This document shows positions 1 to 5,690 of a stretch of 11,886 nt of DNA, one piece after another; within the stretch, counting starts at the first letter, position 1; each line of letters opens with the position of its first letter. A model generated the notes under the pieces. The model was not told the origin of the DNA and ran no database searches. It worked only from the letters and a program-made list of their open reading frames with translations. A program made the translations under genes and the position numbers. Location of the stretch: contig JAWOGN010000135.1 of assembly GCA_046496815.1 (NCBI GenBank), positions 1-11,886 of the forward strand, written 5' to 3'. The stretch is from JAWOGN01 sp046496815 (GTDB lineage Bacteria > Desulfobacterota > DSM-4660 > Desulfatiglandales > Desulfatiglandaceae).

Positions 1-782
1 AGGGTAAACATGGCCATGGCCAGGCCGCCCAGCGCCGCGAGTGCCGCACCGACCGCAAACACGCCCGTCAGCAGCAAAAAGATGTTGTGCCCCATAGCCT
101 GGACCATGTCCAAATCTTCTACGCCGGCCCTGACAATTGTACCCAACTTGGTCCGTTTGAGAACAAGTTGGATCAGTGCATATACGGCCAGACCCATCAA
201 GATACAAACAATGGGATATCTGAGAACGATGACATCCATAACGTCCCAGTTTCCCTGAAAGCGCAATGGAACGGGCATTACCTCATCGTTGGGTCCCCAT
301 AAAACGCGGATAAGTTCCACCAGCACAATAGTGGATCCAAAGGTGATAAGGATCTGAAACAAATGGGAACCGTACACTCGACGGACGATCACCCTTTCAA
401 GCAAAACTCCCAGAAAAGCCACTACCACCATCGCAGCCACAACGGCAATGGTGAAAGCTCCCACATTCTGAAGGACCGATTCCGCATCCACCCATTTGTT
501 CAAGAGCCGAAAAGTGCTGAAGCCTACATAGGCTCCCCACGTGAACAACGCCCCATGGGCAAAATTAATGACGTCCATGAGGCCGAATATGATGCTCACA
601 CCCGAAGCTACCAGGAAGAGGAGCATGCCCATGGCAAGCCCCGCAATGGTTAGCGTCAGATATGTTTTGACTGGAATGCCCAGGAGGGGAAGCAAAAAGA
701 GCCCCATTCCGATTGCAAGGGGCAGATGCCTCTCCCAGTGCCCTGGGGGTTTCAGTGCCATCGTGATCTTATCATTGTTCAT
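1..782 (-). CDS. livH: Branched-chain amino-acid ABC transporter permease LivH (C-terminus outside window)
   Basis: This is an inner-membrane permease of the Liv (HAAT) importer family, one of the two channel subunits that LivG and LivF energise. About 260 residues are visible. The reading frame is open to the left edge, so the last few tens of residues are missing. The protein is strongly hydrophobic with several membrane spans. It carries the family segment GVSIIFGLMDVINFAHGA near residue 55 and RAGVEDLDMVQAMGHN near residue 220, the cytoplasmic coupling loop that contacts the ATPases. I place the start at ATG 782, which overlaps the livF stop by 11 bp and suggests translational coupling. 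An in-frame ATG at 761 is an alternative, and neither has a strong Shine-Dalgarno sequence. A second permease, LivM, would be expected just beyond the window. The family is certain; the transported amino acid is inferred from the family. Confidence 0.93.
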   Translation of the reverse strand, partial: MNNDKITMALKPPGHWERHLPLAIGMGLFLLPLLGIPVKTYLTLTIAGLAMGMLLFLVASGVSIIFGLMDVINFAHGALFTWGAYVGFSTFRLLNKWVDAESVLQNVGAFTIAVVAAMVVVAFLGVLLERVIVRRVYGSHLFQILITFGSTIVLVELIRVLWGPNDEVMPVPLRFQGNWDVMDVIVLRYPIVCILMGLAVYALIQLVLKRTKLGTIVRAGVEDLDMVQAMGHNIFLLLTGVFAVGAALAALGGLAMAMFT

Positions 783-1512
783 TTCCAGATGGGTTTTCAG
801 CTTTAGAGATGCCGAGATACCGGCTTTTGAGTTGCCGGTTCCCGACCAGTTCTTGCATAACGCCTTTCTGGACGACGGTCCCGTCGTCCAGAATGTAGTA
901 TTGATCCCCCACACTGCTGGCCAGATGAAAGTTTTGCTCGACCAGGACCACAACACTGTGTTCTTTAATCTGATTGATGGCGTCGATAAGGGATTCTATG
1001 ATGATGGGTGCAAGGCCTTTTGAGGGTTCATCCACAAGAAGCAGGGACGTGTCGTTCACAATTGCTCTGGCAATGGCAAGCATCTGCTTTTGCCCACCGC
1101 TCAGATTTCCTGCTTTGGCAGTCCAGAACTTGCGAAGATCGCCGAACATCGCCAAGGTCCTCTCGAGCCTGTGAGCGGTTGCCGCGTCCTCCACGAGCAT
1201 CGCCACCCGCATGTTCTCTTCCACCGTGAGGTTGGAAAAGATTCCCATGTGCTCCGGGACAAACCCGATCCCCTCTCGGGCGATCTGATAAGGCTTTTTC
1301 TTATGAATCTCACTCCCTCTGTGAAGAATTCTACCCTCGGAAGTCGGCAACAGGCCTATGATTGACCTGAGTGCCGTGCTCTTGCCTGCACCATTTCGTC
1401 CAATAAGTACCGTCACATTATCCGCCGTTGCCTCAAAGGAAACCCCCTGCAGGATATGGTGTCGACCAATGAAGGTATGGACTCCCTCAACCGCCAAAAC
1501 GGTTTCATTCAC
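772..1512 (-). CDS. livF: Branched-chain amino-acid ABC transporter ATP-binding protein LivF
   Basis: This is a cytoplasmic ATPase subunit of the Liv importer, 246 residues. Walker A is GRNGAGKST (38-46), the ABC signature is LSGGQ (137-141), and Walker B with the catalytic Glu is LLLVDEP (157-163). At the switch position the protein has VEQN (Gln193) rather than His, which is normal for LivF and distinguishes it from LivG. I chose the GTG start at 1512. It lies behind a GGAGGAGG ribosome-binding site, overlaps the livG stop by 8 bp (GTGAATGA), and gives the usual length. The upstream in-frame ATG at 1587 would add 25 residues that do not fit the family. The Q-loop region reads VPEHMGIF where VPEGRRIF is common, a mild variant. 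It lies between livG and livH in a tightly coupled operon. Confidence 0.95.
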   Translation of the reverse strand: MNETVLAVEGVHTFIGRHHILQGVSFEATADNVTVLIGRNGAGKSTALRSIIGLLPTSEGRILHRGSEIHKKKPYQIAREGIGFVPEHMGIFSNLTVEENMRVAMLVEDAATAHRLERTLAMFGDLRKFWTAKAGNLSGGQKQMLAIARAIVNDTSLLLVDEPSKGLAPIIIESLIDAINQIKEHSVVVLVEQNFHLASSVGDQYYILDDGTVVQKGVMQELVGNRQLKSRYLGISKAENPSGNEQ

Positions 1513-2281
1513 GCCTCGACCCTCCTCCGAGGTATGCCTCCTGGACCACCTCGCTTCTATAGATCTCATCAGGGTCACCATCCGCAATCAGCCTTCCATC
1601 CTGGAGCACGGCAATGGTGTCTGAGAGGGTCATGATCATGTCCATTTTATGTTCCACCAGGAGCATCGTGCGATCTCTGGCGTGCTTGATCTTTTCAAGG
1701 ATATCCAGAATAGCCGGCACCTCTTCTTGACTCATGCCGGCTGTCGGTTCATCCAGGAAAAGTATCTCCGGATCGAGGGACAGGAGAATCGCTATTTCGA
1801 GTTTTCTCTGTTCTCCATGGGTCAACTCACTGGCAGGAGAAGCCCACTTTTCCTCCAACAGCACGGCTTCGAGGATGGCATAGGCTTCATCCTCTAATTC
1901 GGAGAAGTGCAAATAGTTTCTCCAGAAGTTTAATCCCAACCCCTTGCGTGACTGAATGGCCACGCGCACGTTTTCCAGCACGCTTAGGGCAGGGAAAATA
2001 TTCGTCAGCTGAAAGGAACGGCCCATGCCCAACCGTGTTCGATCGGCCGTACCGAGATCTGTAATTTCTTTGCCCTTCAGCAAAACGCTTCCTTCTGTGG
2101 GTTTGTACTGACCGGTCATGAGATTGAAGAGCGTCGTCTTCCCTGCGCCGTTGGGTCCAATAATGGACTTGAGGGTAAACGGCTGAATCCCGAGGGTTAC
2201 ATGGTCCACTGCCACATGCCCTCCGAAGCGGATGGTCAGATCCCTGGTCTCAATGATCGGCGCCGAAATATCGTCATTCAT
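1505..2281 (-). CDS. livG: Branched-chain amino-acid ABC transporter ATP-binding protein LivG
   Basis: This is the second ATPase of the Liv importer, 258 residues, the usual family length. Walker A is GPNGAGKTT (42-50), the Q-loop GRSFQLTNIF (87-96), the signature LTHGEQ (153-158), Walker B ILFLDEP (173-179), and the switch His is in LVEHK (His211). The C-terminal extension ends EIYRSEVVQEAYLGG, which is typical of LivG/LivF rather than of other ABC ATPases. The start ATG at 2281 lies 6 bp after the livK stop. Only a weak AGGA touches it, so translation probably depends on ribosomes finishing livK. It overlaps livF by 8 bp. The order here, K-G-F-H, differs from the E. coli order K-H-M-G-F. 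Confidence 0.95.
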   Translation of the reverse strand: MNDDISAPIIETRDLTIRFGGHVAVDHVTLGIQPFTLKSIIGPNGAGKTTLFNLMTGQYKPTEGSVLLKGKEITDLGTADRTRLGMGRSFQLTNIFPALSVLENVRVAIQSRKGLGLNFWRNYLHFSELEDEAYAILEAVLLEEKWASPASELTHGEQRKLEIAILLSLDPEILFLDEPTAGMSQEEVPAILDILEKIKHARDRTMLLVEHKMDMIMTLSDTIAVLQDGRLIADGDPDEIYRSEVVQEAYLGGGSRRE

Positions 2282-2287
2282 CCTGTG

Positions 2288-3496
2288 CTATTTCTCATTC
2301 AATATGGGAGGCGCTGTTTCTTCAGGCGACAACTCCCTCACCAGCGCAGGTATCGCCCAGTCCACATCGGGCTTGATCTCGATCTTGAAGGCGAACATGG
2401 GCTGAAGGGCCTGGTGATCTTCTTTGCGGAAGGTCATTTTACCTTTGGGCGTCATAAATGACATCCCCTGCATCGCTTTGATGAGCGTTTCAGTATCCGT
2501 GCTTCCGGCCTGGGTGATGCCCTCTACCACAGCCATGGCCGCGGAAAAGCCGCCGCAGGTGAAGAAATCCGGCGGTGTGTTGTCGAAGCGTTTCATGTGC
2601 TCTTTCACGAACCAGTCGTTGACGGCGTTTTCTGGGCTCTCATAGTAATAGTAAGCCGCACCGGTCATACCCTCGAGATTGAGGTTTTTCCATTGCTTGA
2701 GGACCGGGAAAACATTCCCCCCAGTGGTGAGGACGATGCCGTACTTATCCAAACCACTCTGCGTCAACTGAACAAACGGTCCGCCTTTACCTGCCCAAAT
2801 GACGAATACATACTTGGGGCTCGGCTTATCCTTTAACGCGCCGATAATTCTCTGAATCGGAGCGGTAAAATCGGTTCCTTTGGGATCGCAATATTCTTCG
2901 TGGACAATCTTTGCGCCCAGCTTTTCCGCTGCAGCTTTGTAGGCGGCGATTCCGTCCCGTCCAAACGCATAATCCTGGCCAATGCAGGCAATGCTCACTC
3001 CGGGCTTTGACACGGCGGCAGCATTCCCGATGGCATCTTGTCCGGAATTTCGACCGGTTCGAAAGATATATCGATTCCATGCCTTGCCGGTAATGGCATC
3101 CGCCACTGCGGGTTCGACAATCAGGATTTTCTTGAAGTCTCTCGCGACGGGCAGGCACGCCAACGCCACGCCGCTGCTGGTTGGACCGACTGCCAGATGC
3201 ACCTTGTCGTCACTGTAGAGTTTCGTAAGCAGCATTTTGCCCCTGTCCGGTTTAAGCTGCGTGTCTTCAATGAGTAACTCAATGTCCCGGCCAATGATTT
3301 GATTGGTTCCCTTGGTTGCGTATTCCAAACCCATTTTGAAGCCCGTGACCTCTTGCTTTCCGTAAACTTCATATGGGCCGCTCAAACCTTGGATGATACC
3401 GATTTTGATGGGCTCCGCCCCTTTGGCTCCCGTCGATATCAAGACAATCGCCATCATCACCAACAGACAAACACCCATCGCTTGCTTCAGTTTCAT
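2288..3496 (-). CDS. livK: Periplasmic branched-chain amino-acid-binding protein (LivK type)
   Basis: This is the solute-binding protein (Peripla_BP_6 / receptor ligand-binding fold) that captures the amino acid in the periplasm and delivers it to LivHM. It has 402 residues, somewhat longer than the E. coli LivJ/LivK precursors. Residues 1-27 form a Sec signal peptide: basic MKLKQ, then a hydrophobic core, with cleavage likely near residues 26-27. There is no lipobox Cys at the cleavage site, so it is soluble rather than a lipoprotein. After cleavage the mature protein starts EPIKIGIIQGLSGPYEVYG, the classic first strand of the fold. VGPTSSGVALA (about 103-113) and GQDYAFGRDG (about 174-183) are typical pocket and hinge segments. 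The start ATG 3496 has an ideal AAGGAGG upstream. It is the first gene of the operon. True ligand specificity (Leu/Ile/Val, or other amides or aromatics) cannot be read from the sequence. Confidence 0.95.
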   Translation of the reverse strand: MKLKQAMGVCLLVMMAIVLISTGAKGAEPIKIGIIQGLSGPYEVYGKQEVTGFKMGLEYATKGTNQIIGRDIELLIEDTQLKPDRGKMLLTKLYSDDKVHLAVGPTSSGVALACLPVARDFKKILIVEPAVADAITGKAWNRYIFRTGRNSGQDAIGNAAAVSKPGVSIACIGQDYAFGRDGIAAYKAAAEKLGAKIVHEEYCDPKGTDFTAPIQRIIGALKDKPSPKYVFVIWAGKGGPFVQLTQSGLDKYGIVLTTGGNVFPVLKQWKNLNLEGMTGAAYYYYESPENAVNDWFVKEHMKRFDNTPPDFFTCGGFSAAMAVVEGITQAGSTDTETLIKAMQGMSFMTPKGKMTFRKEDHQALQPMFAFKIEIKPDVDWAIPALVRELSPEETAPPILNEK

Positions 3497-3503
3497 TTTT
3501 CTA

Positions 3504-3510
3504 CCTCCTT
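3504..3510 (-). promoter_or_regulatory. Ribosome-binding site of livK
   Basis: AAGGAGG on the minus strand lies 7 nt before the livK ATG (3496). It is the strongest Shine-Dalgarno sequence of the liv operon and fixes the livK start. The downstream genes have weaker sites and overlap each other. Confidence 0.85.
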
Positions 3511-3538
3511 TTTGATATTGGGTTCATGGCAAAGTCCC

Positions 3539-3556
3539 TCCCGGGCAGTCCCGGGA
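3539..3556 (-). promoter_or_regulatory. GC-rich stem-loop in the livK 5' leader
   Basis: TCCCGGG and CCCGGGA form a perfect 7-bp stem around a 4-nt loop, ending about 43 nt before the livK start codon. No T-run follows it, so it is not a standard terminator. It could stabilise or protect the liv mRNA 5' end, or be a protein-binding site. The structure is read from the sequence; the role is inferred. Confidence 0.5.
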
Positions 3557-3573
3557 CGGCCGGTGACCGATAG

Positions 3574-3603
3574 GTTGAACGTACGTGTAACACTCCCAGT
3601 GTT
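3574..3603. promoter_or_regulatory. Two adjoining dyads upstream of livK, candidate operators
   Basis: GTTGAACGTACGTGTAAC (3574-3591) has dyad symmetry, with an 8-bp palindromic core ACGTACGT and flanking GTT/AAC. It shares its last three bases with AACACTCCCAGTGTT (3589-3603), a perfect 6-bp inverted repeat around CCC. They lie 78-107 bp before the livK start. As DNA they could be binding sites for dimeric regulators. As RNA, the second can form a short hairpin. No known regulator site was recognised. Confidence 0.4.
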
Positions 3604-3751
3604 TTCGCTTCGGGAGCCACTTTTTGTGCCGAGCCAATTGCAACTCGGAAGCGAGAATACTCTAGATGTGCGGCTTGCTACCGGATAAGCGACCGCTTTG
3701 CACTGACCGATTCGCTTCTGCGCGGACATCCGGATCTGGGCGATTCGGAAC

Positions 3752-3788
3752 AAAAAAGCCCCGCTTTCCATTCATGGAAAACAGGGCT
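3752..3788 (-). terminator. Intrinsic terminator facing livK, upstream of the liv operon
   Basis: On the minus strand a stem of AGCCC paired with GGGCT, extended by a GTTTTCCAT / ATGGAAAGC arm with mismatches, is followed directly by a run of six T. This is a standard factor-independent terminator for transcription running leftward toward livK. On the plus strand no T-run follows, so it acts in one direction. No recognised gene precedes it on the minus strand, only the mini-ORFs at 3924-3998 and 3772-3807 and the MITE. It either ends a short separate transcript or acts as an attenuator within a long liv leader. Confidence 0.75.
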
Positions 3789-3807
3789 CGTCACGGCGGT
3801 AGACCAT
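3772..3807 (-). CDS. Possible 11-codon mini-ORF entering the terminator hairpin
   Basis: ATG at 3807 has AGGA 6 nt upstream (within GAAAGGA) and encodes MVYRRDEPCFP, then stops at 3774-3772. The last codons and the stop lie in the 5' arm and loop of the terminator stem. Ribosomes translating it would therefore cover the arm that must fold for termination. Whether it is translated is unknown. At this length it could be chance, so I list it with low confidence because of its placement. Confidence 0.2.
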   Translation of the reverse strand: MVYRRDEPCFP

Positions 3808-3923
3808 TGTTGATCCTTTCAAAGGTTTGGAAAAGGCCGAGCTTCATGGTTTTTATGTATTACTTGATACCAAAGGCGTCTGCAAAAAGTCAAGGTGTTG
3901 AGATCGTTTTAAGTGAATGGCAT

Positions 3924-3998
3924 TTAGCGAGTGCATTCCGTCTGTACGTCGATGAAATCAATGCCTGTGGCAAGTTTGAATCGAAGAAGGTTTAGCAT
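3924..3998 (-). CDS. Possible 24-residue leader peptide or small protein
   Basis: A consensus AGGAGG (4005-4010) stands 6 nt before an ATG that opens a 24-codon frame. It begins MLNLLRFKLATG, ends TECTR and stops with TAA. Seven of 24 residues are Leu, Ile or Val, four of them Leu within the first nine. Its stop codon lies inside a stem-loop (3915-3938: GAATGgCA paired with TGCATTC, one bulge). The intrinsic terminator follows about 136 nt downstream, then livK. A leader peptide sensing branched-chain aminoacyl-tRNA is a fair hypothesis given the importer downstream. It may instead be the only product of a short independent transcript, or the remnant of a gene. No family recognised. Confidence 0.4.
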   Translation of the reverse strand: MLNLLRFKLATGIDFIDVQTECTR

Positions 3999-4087
3999 TG
4001 AAAACCTCCTGAATCAAGGTATATTCAACACAGTGCGGGATCAGTTCACAAAAAGTGGTGAAAAAGTAGACCTTCTTCGCTATATTA

Positions 4088-4095
4088 AATAAAGG
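4088..4095. repeat. Left target-site duplication of the MITE (AATAAAGG)
   Basis: AATAAAGG occurs immediately outside both ends of the 297-bp element (4088-4095 and 4393-4400). An exact 8-bp direct repeat at the two boundaries is what a transposition event leaves behind. Confidence 0.65.
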
Positions 4096-4117
4096 GTATC
4101 AATTTAGATTTTTGAAA
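4096..4117 (+). repeat. Left terminal inverted repeat of the MITE
   Basis: The 22-bp end GTATC + AATTTAGATTTTTGAAA matches the reverse complement of 4371-4392 at 21 of 22 positions; the fourth base differs (T versus A). Confidence 0.75.
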
Positions 4118-4126
4118 CACTGCGAT

Positions 4127-4160
4127 AGGGGCCGTTGGGATCTCTTTCAGAAGACCGCAA
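4127..4160 (+). repeat. Internal 34-bp inverted repeat, left arm
   Basis: A 34-bp arm starting AGGGGCCGTTGGG and ending AGAAGACCGCAA is the perfect reverse complement of 4317-4350. It is separated from the terminal repeat by a short unrelated spacer. Confidence 0.85.
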
Positions 4161-4316
4161 CACAAACTCTACACTGCACGTAGAACGCCCCCAATCCCGA
4201 AATAGGCGGCTCGGTAAAGGCAGAGAAGACCGACGTTGCAACAGCGATTCCCTTCTGGGGCTGTCCGGGGATGAGTTTTGAGGCCCAGCTGCCGTTCCAT
4301 GGAGTGAGGGAGGGCT

Positions 4317-4350
4317 TTGCGGTCTTCTGAAAGAGATCCCAACGGCCCCT
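4317..4350 (-). repeat. Internal 34-bp inverted repeat, right arm
   Basis: This is the perfect reverse complement of 4127-4160. The perfect match over 34 bp, against more divergent material on either side, suggests the hairpin is recent or maintained. Confidence 0.85.
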
Positions 4351-4370
4351 GTTGTTCTGCTCACGAGTCC

Positions 4371-4392
4371 TTTCAAAAATCTAAATTGTTAC
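4371..4392 (-). repeat. Right terminal inverted repeat of the MITE
   Basis: It pairs with 4096-4117 (21 of 22 positions). Immediately outside lies the right copy of AATAAAGG. Confidence 0.75.
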
Positions 4393-4400
4393 AATAAAGG
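4393..4400. repeat. Right target-site duplication of the MITE (AATAAAGG)
   Basis: Exact copy of the 8-bp sequence at 4088-4095, directly abutting the right terminal repeat. Confidence 0.65.
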
Positions 4401-4466
4401 ATTAAGCGGTTCAGCCACAGCCGAAATCGATTGTATTTTCAGCCGAGCTGGGCATAGCGGAGGGTT

Positions 4467-4505
4467 ATGAACACCAATTCGGAAGCCAGGGTGAACAATG
4501 ATTGA
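4467..4505 (+). CDS. Possible 12-codon upstream ORF overlapping the dehydrogenase start
   Basis: GGAGG just before ATG 4467 opens a frame MNTNSEARVNND whose TGA (4503-4505) overlaps the dehydrogenase start codon region (ATGATTGA). The Shine-Dalgarno spacing is short (about 3 nt). It could couple translation to the downstream gene, or be chance. It is not an N-terminal extension of the enzyme, because it is in another frame. Confidence 0.18.
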   Translation: MNTNSEARVNND

Positions 4506-5622
4506 ACATGACGAGTTTGGACCGGAAAAGATGCTATCCGTCTACGACCCCAAGACGCGGATGACGGGGGTGGTTGTGATCGATAATACGGTGCTCGGCC
4601 CCGGAAAAGGCGGCATCCGTATGACACCTACGGTCGATATGAAAGAGGTCGGCAGCATGGCCCGCGCAATGACTTGGAAATGTGCGCTTGCCGAGTTGCC
4701 CTTTGGCGGTGCCAAGGCGGGCATCATTGCAAATTCAAAGGGAATTAGCACGGGCACGAAGAAGGATCTGGTTGAAGCTTTTGCGAAGGCTCTGAAAATC
4801 ATCTGTCCGGAGTTATATGTGGCTGCCCCTGACATGTATATGGGTGAGCAGGAGATGGCCTGGTTCGCCGAAGCCAACGGAAACCTGCGTTCGTGCACGG
4901 GAAAGCCGGAGGATATGGGCGGATTGCCACATGAACTGGGGGGAACCGGCTTCGGCGTTTTCCATGCGACGTGCGTGGCGGCGGAGCGGATCGGGTTAAA
5001 TCTAAGCGAGGCAGCCTTTGCCGTGGAGGGGTTCGGAAATGTCGGAAAACCGGTGGCCAAATATCTTTCTCAAGCCGGCGCGAAATTTGTAGCCGTTTCC
5101 GACAGCCAGGGAACCATTTATCAGCGCGAGGGACTTTCTTATGAAAAACTGATGGAGATAAAGGACCGTACCGGATCCGTCATCAATTACGGCCGGGAAG
5201 GCGGCGGGGAAGTCTGCGATAAGCGATCCTGTGACCGAATCCTGGATGTGGAGGCTGATATTTTGATCCCGGCAGCGAGACCGGATTTAATCGGTTATGC
5301 GGATGTGGAAAGACTTCATTTCAAACTGATCGTAGAGGGGAGCAATATTCCCATGTCATTTAACGTGGAAAATATGTGTCACAAAAAGGGGATCACCGTT
5401 GTACCGGATTTTGTGGCCAACGCCGGTGGCGTCATCAGCTCCTATGTGGAATACATCGGTGGCGACGGGGATCAGTCCTTTGAAATGATTGAAAAGAAGA
5501 TCGTCAAGAATACGGACGCCGTGCTTCAAGAATCCATAAAACGGAAGCGGATGCCTCGAAAATGTGCTTTGAATCTCGCGAAAAACAGAGTGAAAGAAAA
5601 AGGACCGTTTGTCGGGATTTGA
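4498..5622 (+). CDS. Glu/Leu/Phe/Val-type dehydrogenase, probably glutamate dehydrogenase
   Basis: This is an NAD(P)-dependent amino-acid dehydrogenase of 374 residues, converting an amino acid (most likely glutamate) to its 2-oxo acid plus ammonia. The N-terminal substrate domain shows GPGKGGIRM (34-42), WKCALAELPFGGAKAG (60-75, Lys61 and catalytic Lys73) and APDM with Asp112. The Rossmann domain has GFGNVG (178-183) and VSDSQG. The C-terminal NAGGVISSYVEY closes the active site. By recalled alignment to clostridial glutamate dehydrogenase, Lys37 and Ser315 match the two residues that bind the glutamate side-chain carboxylate; leucine dehydrogenase has Leu and Val there. It is shorter than usual glutamate dehydrogenases, with a leucine-dehydrogenase-like N-terminus. 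The start ATG 4498 has AGGGTGA upstream. It is divergent from liv and just downstream of the MITE. Confidence 0.88.
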   Translation: MIEHDEFGPEKMLSVYDPKTRMTGVVVIDNTVLGPGKGGIRMTPTVDMKEVGSMARAMTWKCALAELPFGGAKAGIIANSKGISTGTKKDLVEAFAKALKIICPELYVAAPDMYMGEQEMAWFAEANGNLRSCTGKPEDMGGLPHELGGTGFGVFHATCVAAERIGLNLSEAAFAVEGFGNVGKPVAKYLSQAGAKFVAVSDSQGTIYQREGLSYEKLMEIKDRTGSVINYGREGGGEVCDKRSCDRILDVEADILIPAARPDLIGYADVERLHFKLIVEGSNIPMSFNVENMCHKKGITVVPDFVANAGGVISSYVEYIGGDGDQSFEMIEKKIVKNTDAVLQESIKRKRMPRKCALNLAKNRVKEKGPFVGI

Positions 5623-5690
5623 CATCTCCTGCAATTAAATGATTGAGTCCTTCGATGTTTACGGTGCTAAAGCAACCTTATTTCACAGCA

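Larger units (their letters stand above)
4096..4392. mobile_element. MITE-like non-autonomous element, 297 bp
   Basis: The element begins GTATCAATTTAG and ends with the inverse of GTAACAATTTAG. The terminal inverted repeats are 22 bp (4096-4117 and 4371-4392) with one mismatch. A second, perfect 34-bp inverted repeat lies inside (4127-4160 and 4317-4350), so a transcript would form a long interrupted hairpin. The unpaired spacers between outer and inner repeats differ on the two sides (9 bp left, 20 bp right), and about 156 bp fill the centre. An 8-bp direct repeat, AATAAAGG, flanks it. It encodes no transposase; the 90-codon frame across it reads through both palindromes and resembles nothing known. 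Terminal GTA(A) with 8-bp duplications recalls the IS66 family, so an IS66-type transposase may have moved it, which is tentative. Confidence 0.75.
3497..4497. other. One-kilobase intergenic region between livK and the glutamate dehydrogenase gene
   Basis: No conventional gene is visible here. The longer open frames (for example 3666-3995 plus, 3493-3771 minus, 4104-4376 minus) lack family resemblance and run through the terminator or the MITE palindromes. Reading from livK outward, the region holds a GC-rich stem-loop, two adjoining palindromes, a CCGAG/CTCGG dyad (3629-3648), an intrinsic terminator facing livK, two mini-ORFs with good ribosome-binding sites, and a MITE-like element. I could not identify a convincing sigma-70 or sigma-54 promoter on either strand, although liv and the dehydrogenase gene must both be promoted from here. 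Confidence 0.7.

Noticed and set aside
3493..3771. Minus-strand open frame of 92 codons upstream of livK
   Set aside because: It begins in the terminator, passes through the dyad cluster and the livK ribosome-binding site, and has no family resemblance.
3666..3995. Plus-strand open frame of 109 codons
   Set aside because: It runs antisense through the terminator hairpin and the better-supported 24-codon ORF, has no good ribosome-binding site, and resembles no family.
3497..4010. T-box or other known riboswitch upstream of liv
   Set aside because: No T-box-like conserved bulge sequence or other recognised riboswitch core was seen; only generic hairpins and a terminator.
4104..4376. Minus-strand open frame of 90 codons
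   Set aside because: It lies inside the MITE and reads across both palindromic arms, so its composition is explained by the inverted repeats rather than by coding.
4542..5060. Long antisense frame of 172 codons in the dehydrogenase gene
   Set aside because: Shadow frame of a clearly coding gene; its translation is low-complexity Pro/Ser/Ala-rich with no motif.
5636..5680. Weak hairpin GGTGC-TAAA-GCAACC between the convergent dehydrogenase and methyltransferase genes
   Set aside because: The stem is short, bulged and without a proper T-run; not enough for a terminator call.
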